Assembly: GCF_008386465.1 (NCBI RefSeq)
Contig: NZ_VUOD01000002.1
Span: 124,001-188,000 of the forward strand
Length of the DNA: 64,000 nt
Direction of reading: 5' to 3'
Source: Arenimonas fontis
GTDB lineage: Bacteria; Pseudomonadota; Gammaproteobacteria; Xanthomonadales; Xanthomonadaceae
The stretch's first letter is position 1. Every line of letters begins with the position of its first letter. Made by a program: the position numbers and the translations under genes. Below, piece by piece: positions 29,618-38,392 of this stretch. Under the pieces are notes generated by a model that saw only the letters and a list, made by a program, of their open reading frames with translations, made no database searches and had not been told where the DNA came from.

Positions 29618-30592
29618 TCAGTAGCGGATCAGGGCCGAGCCCCAGGTGAAGCCTCCACCGAAGGCTTCCAGCAACAGCAACTGGCCGCGTTGCACCCTGC
29701 CCGAACGCACGGCCTCGTCCAGCGCCAGCGGCACCGAGCCTGCCGAGGTGTTGCCATGCCGGTCCACGGTGACGATGACGCGGTCCATCGACATCTGCAG
29801 CCGCTTGGCGGTGGCTTCGATGATGCGCAGGTTGGCCTGGTGCGGGATCAGCCAGTCGATCGCCGACTTGTCCAGGCCATTGGCGGCCAGGGTTTCGTCC
29901 ACCACCGCATCCAGGGCCTTCACCGCGTGCTTGAACACTTCGTTGCCGGTCATCAGCACGCGCACGCCGGCGTTCTCCTCGCCTGGCTTGAAGCCGACCG
30001 AGACGCCAACCGGGTTGTACAGCAGTTCCTTCTTGCCGCCGTCGGCATGCAGATGGGTGGACAGCACGCCTGCCTCCGTATCGGCCTTGAGCACCACGGC
30101 GCCGGCGCCGTCGCCGAACAACACACAGGTGCTGCGGTCGGACCAGTCCAGCATGCGGGTCAGGGTTTCGGCGCCGACCACCAGCACCGTGCGGGCAGTG
30201 CCGGCGCGGATGAAGGCATCGGCGACGCTCAGCGCGTAGATGAACCCGGAACAGGCGGCATTGACGTCGAAGGCGGCGCAGCCATTGGCACCGAGGCGGT
30301 GCTGCAGCAGGCAGGCCGTGGAGGGGAAGATGATGTCGGGCGTGGTGGTGCCCAGCACGATCATGTCCAGCCCGGACGCCTGCACGCCGGCCGCCTCCAT
30401 GGCGGCGAGGGCGGCGCGCTCGGCCAGGTCGCAGGTGGTTTCGCCCTCGGCGGCGACATGGCGCTGACGGATGCCGGTACGGGTGGCGATCCACTCGTCG
30501 CTGGTGTCCACGAGCTTTTCCAGGTCGTGGTTGCTAAGAACCTTCTCCGGCAGGGCGCTGCCCGTGCCGGCGATACGCGAGTAAACGCCCAT
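29618..30592 (-). CDS. fabH: beta-ketoacyl-ACP synthase III
   Basis: Initiating condensing enzyme of 324 aa that joins acetyl-CoA with malonyl-ACP. Catalytic residues: Cys near 113 in [12 protein letters not shown], His in [10 protein letters not shown] and Asn in [10 protein letters not shown]. The start is chosen at the ATG that has AGAGGAA about 9 bases upstream and gives the normal [17 protein letters not shown] beginning; the longer frame adds unrelated residues. A strong terminator separates it from rpmF, so it needs its own promoter, which must lie within the short gap 30593-30645 or read through. Confidence 0.97.
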   Translation of the reverse strand: MGVYSRIAGTGSALPEKVLSNHDLEKLVDTSDEWIATRTGIRQRHVAAEGETTCDLAERAALAAMEAAGVQASGLDMIVLGTTTPDIIFPSTACLLQHRLGANGCAAFDVNAACSGFIYALSVADAFIRAGTARTVLVVGAETLTRMLDWSDRSTCVLFGDGAGAVVLKADTEAGVLSTHLHADGGKKELLYNPVGVSVGFKPGEENAGVRVLMTGNEVFKHAVKALDAVVDETLAANGLDKSAIDWLIPHQANLRIIEATAKRLQMSMDRVIVTVDRHGNTSAGSVPLALDEAVRSGRVQRGQLLLLEAFGGGFTWGSALIRY

Positions 30593-30645
30593 CTGCACTT
30601 CCTCTTGCTGCTGCCTGCCGGCGCTGTCGGCCACGCCGGGACGTG

Positions 30646-30679
30646 AAAAAGCACGCGGCGGGACCGGCCCGCCGCGTGC
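30646..30679 (-). terminator. intrinsic terminator after rpmF
   Basis: A perfect 12-bp stem (GCACGCGGCGGG at 30651-30662 against CCCGCCGCGTGC at 30668-30679) with a 5-base loop, followed on the minus strand by TTTTT (30650-30646). It lies 36 bases after the rpmF stop and is the clearest intrinsic terminator of the window; it should end the yceD-rpmF transcript before fabH. Confidence 0.85.
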
Positions 30680-30715
30680 AGATTACACCGCGAGTTCGCC
30701 CCGAGGGCGGATCGC

Positions 30716-30910
30716 TCAGTCCTCGCTGACGACCTGGGACTTGGTGTCCACGACCTTGCGGCCGCGGTAGTAGCCGTCGGCGGTCACGTGGTGGCGCAGA
30801 TGGGTCTCGCCCGTGGTCGGGTCGGTGGCCAGCTGCTTGGCGGCGAGGGCGTCGTGCGAGCGGCGCTGGCCGCGGCGGGACGGGGTGACGCGGGACTTCT
30901 GGACGGCCAT
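30716..30910 (-). CDS. rpmF: 50S ribosomal protein L32
   Basis: L32 of 64 aa. [20 protein letters not shown] is the family's signature opening; the C-terminal GYYRGRKVV is also typical. It lacks the four zinc cysteines, so it is the zinc-free type found in proteobacteria. A GGAG ribosome site precedes the ATG. It follows yceD by 16 bases and is then cut off from the fatty-acid genes by a terminator; plsX, which normally comes next, is absent. Confidence 0.97.
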   Translation of the reverse strand: MAVQKSRVTPSRRGQRRSHDALAAKQLATDPTTGETHLRHHVTADGYYRGRKVVDTKSQVVSED

Positions 30911-30926
30911 GGTCTGTCTCCAAAAA

Positions 30927-31436
30927 CTACTTCTTCTGTGCCTTCAACGCGGCGAGCGCGGCGAAAGGGTTCGGTCGGCCCGGTTCGTCTCCGGCGGGCC
31001 ATTCGGCCTCGACCGGCGCCGAAGCCGGATTGATCGGCACTACCGGGATGGCAAGGAGAAGCTCGTCCTCTACCAGCCCGGCGGGATGGAGCTCGCCGCC
31101 CGGGCCCGGCTGGACCGGTTCCATGCCCCCCGGCAGCGCCGCTTCCTGCGATTCGTCGGTCACCAGACCCAGTCGCTGCACCAGCCGCACCGGGTACAGG
31201 AACCGCTCCAGGGTGCGCTGACAGAGCAAGGGCAGTTCCGCCTGCAGGCGCAGCTCGACATAGGGAATGTCGAGCGCGTCGCGGCCGAACTCCAGCTCGT
31301 ACCGGCAGTCACCCTCGGCGCCTTCCAGGACCTCGCGCAACCGGGGCATCCCGGCCAGCGGCAAACGGCCCTCGAACAGGCGCCTGGCCGCGACCATGCG
31401 CCAAGCGTCGAGCACCGGGGGCAGGGTCGCGGACAT
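30927..31436 (-). CDS. yceD: YceD/DUF177 family protein
   Basis: Protein of 169 aa of the YceD family, conserved with rpmF and implicated in large-subunit (23S rRNA) accumulation in plants and bacteria. The family CxxC zinc motif is reduced to a single Cys in [12 protein letters not shown]; the other features, [15 protein letters not shown] and a C-terminal [12 protein letters not shown], are standard. The start matches the E. coli YceD N-terminus, and a consensus promoter lies only 10 bases upstream, so the mRNA would be almost leaderless. Confidence 0.92.
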   Translation of the reverse strand: MSATLPPVLDAWRMVAARRLFEGRLPLAGMPRLREVLEGAEGDCRYELEFGRDALDIPYVELRLQAELPLLCQRTLERFLYPVRLVQRLGLVTDESQEAALPGGMEPVQPGPGGELHPAGLVEDELLLAIPVVPINPASAPVEAEWPAGDEPGRPNPFAALAALKAQKK

Positions 31437-31445
31437 AAGCGCTGC

Positions 31446-31474
31446 ATCATAGGCGCGAGACCTGCCACTGTCAA
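31446..31474 (-). promoter_or_regulatory. near-perfect sigma-70 promoter of yceD-rpmF
   Basis: Reading the minus strand, TTGACA (31474-31469) and TATGAT (31451-31446) are separated by exactly 17 bases. This is the best match to the sigma-70 consensus seen in the window. The start point would fall near 31440, only 3-5 bases before the yceD ATG at 31436. Confidence 0.85.
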
Positions 31475-31552
31475 ACTTAACTGCCCGCCGGGCTTGGGGT
31501 TTGCCGCCCGCCGAAGGGCTGGTGCAGACTGGCCCCTGACCAGGATCCGCCC

Positions 31553-32038
31553 ATGCCCGAACTGTTCACCCTGCTCGCCCTGGCCGCCCTGGCCCTGGCG
31601 ACCGTCCTGATCCTGCTGATCCGCCGCGGCCGGCGCCGCGACCGCAGCCTGGAGCGCCTGCTGGATCTGGCCGACGAGGTCGAGGCCTTGCTGGACCGCA
31701 GCCAGGTGCGCATGCAGGCGCTGCATGCCGTGGTCGGCCGCGTGCCGGCCGACATCGGCGCCGTCGCCCAGGCCTCGCTGGACGGCCCACTGCCGGTGCG
31801 CGAGGCCAAGCGCGACCTGCTGCAGCACCGGTTGTGGATCAAACATCACGGCGACGCCGCCAGCCAGGCCGAACTGGATGCCGCCTGCGAGGCACTGGAT
31901 CGGGCTCGCAGTCGTCTGGCCGAACAGCTGGCCGACCTGGAGCAGGCCGGCGCCGAACTGGCCGAGGCCACCGAAGCCAGCGCCGCCGCGGCCAGCCGGG
32001 AGCCGGCAGGGCTGCGCCGGCCGCCCGGACAGGCATGA
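31553..32038 (+). CDS. membrane-anchored coiled-coil protein, unknown function
   Basis: Unrecognised 161-aa protein. Residues about 5-24 are a single hydrophobic helix (LFTLLALAALALATVLILLI) followed by a basic RRGRRRDR stop-transfer, so it is anchored with the rest in the cytoplasm. The remainder is helical and charged (LERLLDLADEVEALLDR, ELDAACEALDRARSRLAEQLADLEQAGAELAE) with a likely coiled coil near 105-145. The stop overlaps the ATG of maf as ATGA, indicating translational coupling. It diverges from yceD across a 116-base gap. Function unknown. Confidence 0.65.
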   Translation: MPELFTLLALAALALATVLILLIRRGRRRDRSLERLLDLADEVEALLDRSQVRMQALHAVVGRVPADIGAVAQASLDGPLPVREAKRDLLQHRLWIKHHGDAASQAELDAACEALDRARSRLAEQLADLEQAGAELAEATEASAAAASREPAGLRRPPGQA

Positions 32039-32613
32039 ACCGGCTGATCCTGGCCTCCACCTCGCCCTACCGGCGCCAGCTGCTGGCCAGGCTGCGCCTG
32101 CCCTTCGATTGCGACCGCCCCGACGCGGACGAAACGCCGCTTCCCGGCGAGGCGCCCGCAGCGCTCGCCCGCCGGCTGGCATCGGCCAAGGCCGAAGCGG
32201 TGGCCGGGCGTCATCCGGACGCCTGGATCGTCGGCTCCGACCAGGTGGCCGAACTGGACGGCCGCGCCATCGGCAAGCCCGGTGGCGCAGATGCCGCCTT
32301 CGCGCAACTGCGGGCGGCCTCCGGCCGACAGGTGCGCTTCCACACCGCGTTCTGCCTGCTGCGGGCCGGAGGCCATGACCGTTTCGAACACTGCGACCTG
32401 ACCGAAGTCCGGTTCCGCGCACTGGCCGATGACGAGATCCTCCGCTACCTCGCCGCCGAACAGCCCTACGACTGCGCCGGGAGCTTCAAGAGCGAAGGGC
32501 TGGGCATCAGCCTGTTCGCCGCCATCCGCAGCGAAGACCCGACTGCACTGATTGGTCTGCCACTGATCGCCCTGACCGGCGCCCTGCGCGAAGCCGGCTT
32601 CGCACTGCCCTGA
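32035..32613 (+). CDS. yceF: Maf family nucleotide pyrophosphatase, YceF type
   Basis: Maf-type NTP pyrophosphatase of 192 aa. Opening LILASTSPYRRQLLARL is diagnostic; IVGSDQVAELDGRAIGKPG carries the SDQV form of the active site that distinguishes YceF (m7GTP-hydrolysing) from the dTTP/UTP-specific YhdE. EGLGISLFAAIRSEDPTALIGLPLIAL closes the domain. Its neighbourhood to yceD-rpmF on the other strand agrees with YceF. Confidence 0.9.
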   Translation: MNRLILASTSPYRRQLLARLRLPFDCDRPDADETPLPGEAPAALARRLASAKAEAVAGRHPDAWIVGSDQVAELDGRAIGKPGGADAAFAQLRAASGRQVRFHTAFCLLRAGGHDRFEHCDLTEVRFRALADDEILRYLAAEQPYDCAGSFKSEGLGISLFAAIRSEDPTALIGLPLIALTGALREAGFALP

Positions 32614-32615
32614 TC

Positions 32616-34457
32616 TCAGCGGGCGAACCGTACGGGCATCGCCGGCAGCTCCTCGACGCTGCCGTCCCGGCCATGCACGCGCAGTGACAGCCACGCCGCG
32701 CCCGACCGGTTGCCGGCCTCGACACGGGCGCGCAAGCCGACGCCGGTGTCGGCGCCGTCCCGCAGAAGTCCCCAGTAGTCGAGGACATCGGGGCGGGCAT
32801 GACCATAGATCGCCTCCGCCACCGGTTCGCCGTCCAGCAGCACCTCGACGCGGGCGACGCCGGCGCCGGGCTTGATCGCCCAGCCGGCAACCTCGAAGGC
32901 GGATTCGAGCTGCTGACCCGGGCGCGGCGACTCCAGGTCCGCCATCGCCGGCAGCACGCAGCCCCCCCGCTCCGGCGCCGGCAAGGCGAACAGCAGGAAG
33001 CGCTTCCTGCCATGGTCCACGTTCAACACCTCCGGCGAATCCAGGCTGCCGGCCCATTCGCACAAGGCGCGGTAAGCACGCAGGCGATGCTTGCCCGGCC
33101 GGGCGGTGTCCTCCAGCACCACCAGCACCGATCCTCCGGGCCTGTGTTCGGCCAGCAGGCCCCAGTGCCGCAACTGCGGCGCGCGCCCATGCTTGGCATT
33201 GAGCGGATGCTCCAGCACCAGCACGTCGTCGCGGCCGAGCGCCAGCGAGAGCTGGGCACCGAGCATGAAGTTGTCTGCCACCAGCCGGGTCCCCGTCGGC
33301 ATGGCCTGCAGGCGCCGGCGCGTGGCTTCCGCCACCTCGCTCCAGCCGGAGAAGTTGTCGGCGTATGCCGGCGAGCCTGCCAGCGCGCGACGCCCGTCCG
33401 GATCGGCCAGCACGGCGAGATACGCCAGCAAGGCCAACGATCCGGCAGCGGCCATTCCCAGGCAGAGTCGTCGCCATGGCCTTCGCCACCGCCACAGCAG
33501 CACGGGCGCGGCGCAGCAGGCCAGCAACCAGCCGGCCAGCGGCCAATGGAAGCTGACCCGATCGCTGTCGGCGAAAAAACCGAGCAGGAACCAGCCCAGC
33601 GTCGCCATCGCGCCGGCGCCGAACAGGAATGGCCAGGCCGCGCCTTCCCGGCGTCGGCGCCAGGCTTCCACCAGCGTGCCCAGCAGCGCCGCGAACAACA
33701 GCGGCGTCAACAGCACTGCCTGGATCAAGGGCCAGACCAGGCCTTCGGCATGCCAGGTCCAGGGATGGCGGTCCACGAACTGGAAGCCGAGACCGGCGCC
33801 GGCATGGTCCAGGTTCCAGCGCAGCAGTGGCCACCAGGCCAGGGCGCCGGCGGCCAGCGCCAGCCACAGCCGGGGTTCGCGCAGCAGGCGTCTTCCCGCC
33901 GGCGCCAGCAGCAGGCCGGCCAGACCGGCCGCGAGGAACGCGGCGAACCGGTAGTGGGCCAAGGCGCCCAGCACCAGGCCTGCGGCGAGGGCCGTGGCGC
34001 CTGCCCCGCGGCGGCCGGCCATCATCGCGGCCAGGCCGTCCACGCACAGCAATCCTGCCACCAGCAGGGGCACGTCCGGCAGCGCCAGTACGCCCATCAG
34101 GCCGCCCAGCGGCATCAGCATCGCCAGCAGCGCCGCCCGGTCGGCCACCTCCGGGCCGAACCAGCGCGCCGAGATCCGCCACAGCTGCCAGGGCAGCAGG
34201 GCGCCGAGCAGGAAAAAGGGCAGGCGTGCCGCGAACAGGCCCTGCCCGAAGATCTCCTGACCCAGCCGGGTCAGCCAGGCCGTGAGCCCCGGCAGATCGG
34301 AATAGGCCCAGGCCAGGCGCCTGCCTTCCTGGATGTAGAAGGCCTCGTCGCCGAAGGCAGGCAAGCGGGCGGCCAGCCACAGCTTGGCCAGCGAGAGCAG
34401 CAACCAGAGCGCGACCGGCTTCACGCGCACGGAACCGGACGGGATGCCACCATCCAT
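32616..34457 (-). CDS. GT39-like membrane glycosyltransferase with C-terminal beta domain
   Basis: Multi-pass membrane protein of 613 aa with about ten to twelve helices in residues 12-370, resembling GT-C enzymes of the GT39/GT83 (PMT/ArnT) type. The first loop has the acidic pair in FGDEAFYIQEGRRLAWAYSDLPGLTAW, the typical catalytic site, and ALPDVPLLVAG in the third helix. A soluble region follows (RLVADNFMLGAQLSLALG, VLVLEHPLNAK), and about 510-613 form an Ig-like beta domain (VARVEVLLDGEPV, WLSLRVHGRDGSVEELP). The lipid-sugar donor and the acceptor are unknown. The head-on neighbour is maf, with 2 bases between stops. Confidence 0.8.
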   Translation of the reverse strand: MDGGIPSGSVRVKPVALWLLLSLAKLWLAARLPAFGDEAFYIQEGRRLAWAYSDLPGLTAWLTRLGQEIFGQGLFAARLPFFLLGALLPWQLWRISARWFGPEVADRAALLAMLMPLGGLMGVLALPDVPLLVAGLLCVDGLAAMMAGRRGAGATALAAGLVLGALAHYRFAAFLAAGLAGLLLAPAGRRLLREPRLWLALAAGALAWWPLLRWNLDHAGAGLGFQFVDRHPWTWHAEGLVWPLIQAVLLTPLLFAALLGTLVEAWRRRREGAAWPFLFGAGAMATLGWFLLGFFADSDRVSFHWPLAGWLLACCAAPVLLWRWRRPWRRLCLGMAAAGSLALLAYLAVLADPDGRRALAGSPAYADNFSGWSEVAEATRRRLQAMPTGTRLVADNFMLGAQLSLALGRDDVLVLEHPLNAKHGRAPQLRHWGLLAEHRPGGSVLVVLEDTARPGKHRLRAYRALCEWAGSLDSPEVLNVDHGRKRFLLFALPAPERGGCVLPAMADLESPRPGQQLESAFEVAGWAIKPGAGVARVEVLLDGEPVAEAIYGHARPDVLDYWGLLRDGADTGVGLRARVEAGNRSGAAWLSLRVHGRDGSVEELPAMPVRFAR

Positions 34458-34495
34458 GGGTATGCTTGCCTCGTGATTCCCGCCAGGACCTGCCG

Positions 34496-35449
34496 ATGAG
34501 CGTATCGCCCCTGCCTGCCGACATCCTACCCGAGCGCCGCCGCCGGGCCCTGGCCGATGCCGAGGCGCAAGTGAACCGGCTGGTGCTGGGCAAGCCGCGG
34601 GAGGTGCGCCTGGCCTTCACCACGCTGTTGGCCGGCGGCCATCTGCTGATCGAGGACCTGCCGGGCCTGGGCAAGACCACCCTGGCGCGGGCGATGGCCG
34701 CCACGCTCGGCCTGGATTTCCAGCGCAGCCAGTTCACCGCCGACCTGTTGCCGTCCGACATCGTCGGCGTTTCCATCTTCGACCAGGCCAGCCGCGAGTT
34801 CCGTTTCCATCCGGGGCCGGTGTTCACGCAGTTGCTGCTGGCCGACGAGATCAACCGCGCGCCGCCGCGCACGCAAAGCGCGCTACTGGAAGCGATGGCC
34901 GAGCAGCAGGTCACCGTGGACGGCGTGACCCACGCCCTGCCCCAGCCCTTCTTCGTCATCGCCACCCAGAACCCGGTGGACCTGGCCGGCACCTTCCCCC
35001 TGCCGGACTCGCAGATGGACCGCTTCCTGCTGCGCCTGCGCCTCGGCTATCCGGACGCGCAGGCGGAGCGCGAGATGCTGGCCGGCGAGGATCGCCGCGA
35101 CCTGATCGCCCAGTGCATGCCCTGCCTGGGCGCCGACGACGTCCTGGCCCTGCGGGCGGCCGCCGAAGGCGTGCACGCGAGCGCACCGCTGGTGGCCTAC
35201 GTGCAGGCGCTGTTGCAGGAAAGCCGCCGCCATGCCGGTGTGCAGGTCGGTCTGTCGCCGCGGGCCGGCCTGGGCCTGCTGCGCGGCGCGCGTGCCCTGG
35301 CCTTGCTGGAAGGGCGCGACCACGCGTTGCCCGAGGACGTTCAGGCGCTGTTCCAGGCGGTCGCCGCCCACCGCCTGGTGCCCGAGTCCGAGGCCGAAGG
35401 CCGCGAGGCGCTGGCCGAGGGCATCCTGCGGGCGGTTCCGGTGGACTGA
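34496..35449 (+). CDS. MoxR family AAA+ ATPase
   Basis: MoxR-type AAA+ ATPase of 317 aa. Walker A is LIEDLPGLGKTTLARA (about residues 50-65), Walker B LLADEINRAPPRTQSALLEAM, sensor 1 region FFVIATQNPVDLAGTFPLPDSQMDRF with the Arg finger nearby, and the C-terminal lid domain. It heads a moxR-DUF58-tgpA cluster that probably forms a complex; MoxR proteins assist maturation of partner proteins. The ATG at 34496 has a weak ribosome site; a frame extension to 34466 is possible. Confidence 0.93.
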   Translation: MSVSPLPADILPERRRRALADAEAQVNRLVLGKPREVRLAFTTLLAGGHLLIEDLPGLGKTTLARAMAATLGLDFQRSQFTADLLPSDIVGVSIFDQASREFRFHPGPVFTQLLLADEINRAPPRTQSALLEAMAEQQVTVDGVTHALPQPFFVIATQNPVDLAGTFPLPDSQMDRFLLRLRLGYPDAQAEREMLAGEDRRDLIAQCMPCLGADDVLALRAAAEGVHASAPLVAYVQALLQESRRHAGVQVGLSPRAGLGLLRGARALALLEGRDHALPEDVQALFQAVAAHRLVPESEAEGREALAEGILRAVPVD

Positions 35450-35455
35450 GCGGCC

Positions 35456-36424
35456 GTGACGCCGGCACCGGACCTGGTCGAACGGCTCAGCGAGCGGCTT
35501 TCCTCGCTGCCGCTGGTGCGGCCACGCCGCCCGGAAGTCCTGCCCGTCCGCGTGGACCGGCGCCGGGTCTACATCCTGCCCACCGGCTTCGGGCTGTTCC
35601 TCGGCCTGATGCTGCTGGCCATGCTGGTCGGCGGTCTGAACTACAACAACAACCCGGCCCTGCTGCTGGCCTTCCTGCTGTTGGCGGTGGCGCACAACAG
35701 CCTGGTGCAATCGCACCTGCTGCTGTCGGGATTGCGGTTGCGCGCCCTGCACGCCGAGCCGGTGCACGCGGGCCAGCCGCTGCGCCTGCGCCTGGCCTTC
35801 GAAGCCCAGGGCAAACACGACCGTCCCGGCCTGGAACTGCGCCTGGGCGACGCCCACGCCCGCTTCGACCTGGCGCCGGGCGAGCGCCGCGAAGTGGGCC
35901 TGCCCTGCCCCACCCGGCAGCGCGGCTGGCTGCGTCCTGGCCGGATCCGCCTCTCGACCATCCGCCCGCTGGGCCTGGCCAGGGCCTGGTGCTGGCTGCA
36001 GCCGGACGTCCGCCTGCTGGTCTATCCGGCGCCCGAAGCGGAACCGGTGCCCTTGCCCGACAGCGGCGGCGAGGGAGCGGCGCGGCGCAGCCGCAGCAGC
36101 GGCGAACAACCGGATCACCTGCGCGAGTACCGCCCGGGCGATCCGATGCGGCAGATCGCCTGGAAGTCCTCGGCTCGCAACCAGCGCTTGCTGGTGCGCG
36201 AGTACGAGGCCAGCGCCCAGCGCGAACTGGACCTGGACTGGTACGCCCTGACCGGCCTGGCGCACGAGGCCCGAATCCGCCGCCTGACCCGCTGGGTGAT
36301 CGAAGCCGAGCGCGAAGGGCGACGCTATCGCCTGAGCCTGCCGGGACAGCGGATCGGCCCCGGACGCGGTCCCGAGCATCGCCATGCCTGCCTGCGCGCG
36401 CTGGCGCTGATGCCGCATGCCTGA
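35456..36424 (+). CDS. DUF58 domain membrane protein
   Basis: Protein of 322 aa with a GTG start, two adjacent membrane helices near residues 38-72 (ILPTGFGLFLGLMLLAML, LLLAFLLLAVAHNS), and a C-terminal DUF58 domain whose hallmark is DHLREYRPGDPMRQIAWKSSAR (about 220-241), followed by LVREYEASA. Family members act with MoxR ATPases, in effect as VWA-like partners. The stop overlaps the tgpA start by eight bases. Confidence 0.9.
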   Translation: MTPAPDLVERLSERLSSLPLVRPRRPEVLPVRVDRRRVYILPTGFGLFLGLMLLAMLVGGLNYNNNPALLLAFLLLAVAHNSLVQSHLLLSGLRLRALHAEPVHAGQPLRLRLAFEAQGKHDRPGLELRLGDAHARFDLAPGERREVGLPCPTRQRGWLRPGRIRLSTIRPLGLARAWCWLQPDVRLLVYPAPEAEPVPLPDSGGEGAARRSRSSGEQPDHLREYRPGDPMRQIAWKSSARNQRLLVREYEASAQRELDLDWYALTGLAHEARIRRLTRWVIEAEREGRRYRLSLPGQRIGPGRGPEHRHACLRALALMPHA

Positions 36425-38357
36425 GACCTTGCCGATCGGCCTGCGGCGCTGGGCGGTCCTGGCCGCCCTCGCCTGTCTGTTGCCGCTGTTGCCGCTGGTG
36501 CCGCCGGGCCTGGCGATGGTCTCGCTGGCCCTGGCCGCGCTGGGCCTGGCCGTGCATCGCCCCTGGCCCGGCTGGCTGCGCGGCCTGCTGCTGACTTGCC
36601 TGGTGGGCTACGTGCTGGCCAGCCATGAGTTCCGGCTGGGCCGCGATACCGGCTGCGCCCTGCTGGCCTGCCTGCTGGCAATCAAGCCCCTGGAAACGCG
36701 CAGCGTGCGCGATGCTCATTCCCTGTTGGGTTTTTCCCTGTTCGCACCCTTTGCCGCCTTCCTGCAGGACCAGGGGCCGCTGAGCCTGGGCCTGGCCCTG
36801 CCCGCGGTCGCCGTGGTGCTGGCGGTGCTGGCCTTGTTGGCCGAGGGCGGCGACGGCAGGTCGCCCGGCTCGGGCCGGGCCAGGCTGCGCCAGGTCGGCT
36901 TCACCCTGCTGATGGCGCTGCCCCTGGCCGCTGCCGGCTTCTGGCTGTTCCCGCGTCTGGCCAGCCCGCTCTGGGGCATGCCGGAAAACGCCCTGGGTCG
37001 CAGCGGCCTGGGTGAAAGCATGACGCCGGATCGCTGGATCGACCTGTTCGCCGACGACGCGCCGGTGTTGCGCGCGCGCTTCGACGGCCAGGAGCCCGCC
37101 CGGCCCGAGCTGTACTGGCGCGCCCAGGTGCTGTCGCGCTTCGACGGCCGCAGTTGGGATCGCGGCCTGGCGCCCGAGCCGCAACCGCCGCGGGTGCGTT
37201 CACCGCTGCCGCCGCTGCGCTACCGGGTGACGCTCGAACCCACCGACCGCCGCTACCTGGTCACCCTGGACATACCCCTGGCCTCGCCCGCCGACGGCCA
37301 GCTGCGGCGCGACGGCACGGTGCTGGCGTCGGCGCCGGTCAGCCGCCTGGTCAGCTACGACGCCCTGTCAGCGCCGGGCGGCACCATCACCGACGCGCCG
37401 ACGGGTGTCGCCCGCCGGCAGCTGCTGTCGCTGCCGCCGGACCTCAATCCCCGCACCCTGGCCCTGGCCCGGCAATGGCGCCGGGAGCTTGGCGAAGACG
37501 ACACCGCGTTGGTCGCCCGGGCACTGGACTGGATCGCCAGCGACTTCAGCTACAGCCTGCATGTGCCCCCTTCCGGGCGGCACGCCGTGGACGAGTTCCT
37601 GTTCGACTCCCGGGTTGGCTTCTGCCAGCACTTCAGCTCCTCCTTCGCGGTACTGATGCGCGCGGCCGGCATTCCCTCGCGGGTGGTGATCGGTTACGCA
37701 GGCGGTTATCGCAACCCGATCGGCGGCTACTGGATCGTGCGTTCGATGGATGCGCACGCCTGGACCGAGATCTGGCTCGAAGGACGCGGCTGGGTGCGCG
37801 TGGATCCGACTGCGGCGGTACGGCCAGAACGCGTGCTCGACACGGTGCAGGACCTCGCCCGACGCGAGGCCCTGCTGCCGCCCGATGCCCTGCTGCCCCT
37901 GCGCAACGTCGCCGACTGGGTGCGTCGCGGCTGGAACGATTTTTTCCTTGGCTTCAACGCCGAGCGCCAGGCCGGCCTGCTGCGCCCCCTGGGCCTGGAC
38001 CGCGCCGACGCGCTGCAGCTGGCTGCCGCATTCGCCGCCGGTGCCGCCTTGGCGCTGGGCCTGACCCTGTGGCTCATGCTGCGTGGGCGCCGGCAGCCGC
38101 ACGACCCCCTGCGGGCCGCCTGGCGCCGTTTCGATCGCCGGCTGGCCAGGGCCGGACTGGCGCGCCACCCCTGGGAGCCGCCGCTGAGCTTCGGCGAACG
38201 CGCCGCCGCCGCCTTTCCCGCCCATGCCGAGATCCTGCGCTCGCTCAGCGGACGTTACGCCCGGCACCGCTACGCTCCGGGCGGATTGCCGGCACAGGAA
38301 CAGACCCGGCTGGCGGACGAACTGGACGCGTTCCGGCCTTCCGGCCGCGGTCGCTGA
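36417..38357 (+). CDS. tgpA: TgpA-like membrane transglutaminase (DUF3488/DUF4129)
   Basis: Membrane-bound transglutaminase-like protein of 646 aa. Residues about 5-185 hold several transmembrane helices (DUF3488), then a periplasmic transglutaminase core with the catalytic Cys in VGFCQHFSSSFAVLM near 403, His in SMDAHAWTEIWL and Asp in RVDPTAAV. One more helix near 535-560 precedes a C-terminal DUF4129-type tail. The P. aeruginosa homologue TgpA is essential and periplasmic; its natural substrate is unclear. Third gene of the moxR-DUF58-tgpA cluster. Confidence 0.92.
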   Translation: MPETLPIGLRRWAVLAALACLLPLLPLVPPGLAMVSLALAALGLAVHRPWPGWLRGLLLTCLVGYVLASHEFRLGRDTGCALLACLLAIKPLETRSVRDAHSLLGFSLFAPFAAFLQDQGPLSLGLALPAVAVVLAVLALLAEGGDGRSPGSGRARLRQVGFTLLMALPLAAAGFWLFPRLASPLWGMPENALGRSGLGESMTPDRWIDLFADDAPVLRARFDGQEPARPELYWRAQVLSRFDGRSWDRGLAPEPQPPRVRSPLPPLRYRVTLEPTDRRYLVTLDIPLASPADGQLRRDGTVLASAPVSRLVSYDALSAPGGTITDAPTGVARRQLLSLPPDLNPRTLALARQWRRELGEDDTALVARALDWIASDFSYSLHVPPSGRHAVDEFLFDSRVGFCQHFSSSFAVLMRAAGIPSRVVIGYAGGYRNPIGGYWIVRSMDAHAWTEIWLEGRGWVRVDPTAAVRPERVLDTVQDLARREALLPPDALLPLRNVADWVRRGWNDFFLGFNAERQAGLLRPLGLDRADALQLAAAFAAGAALALGLTLWLMLRGRRQPHDPLRAAWRRFDRRLARAGLARHPWEPPLSFGERAAAAFPAHAEILRSLSGRYARHRYAPGGLPAQEQTRLADELDAFRPSGRGR

Positions 38358-38392
38358 AGCAATCGCATTCGCAATGGATCCAGGAGAACCCC

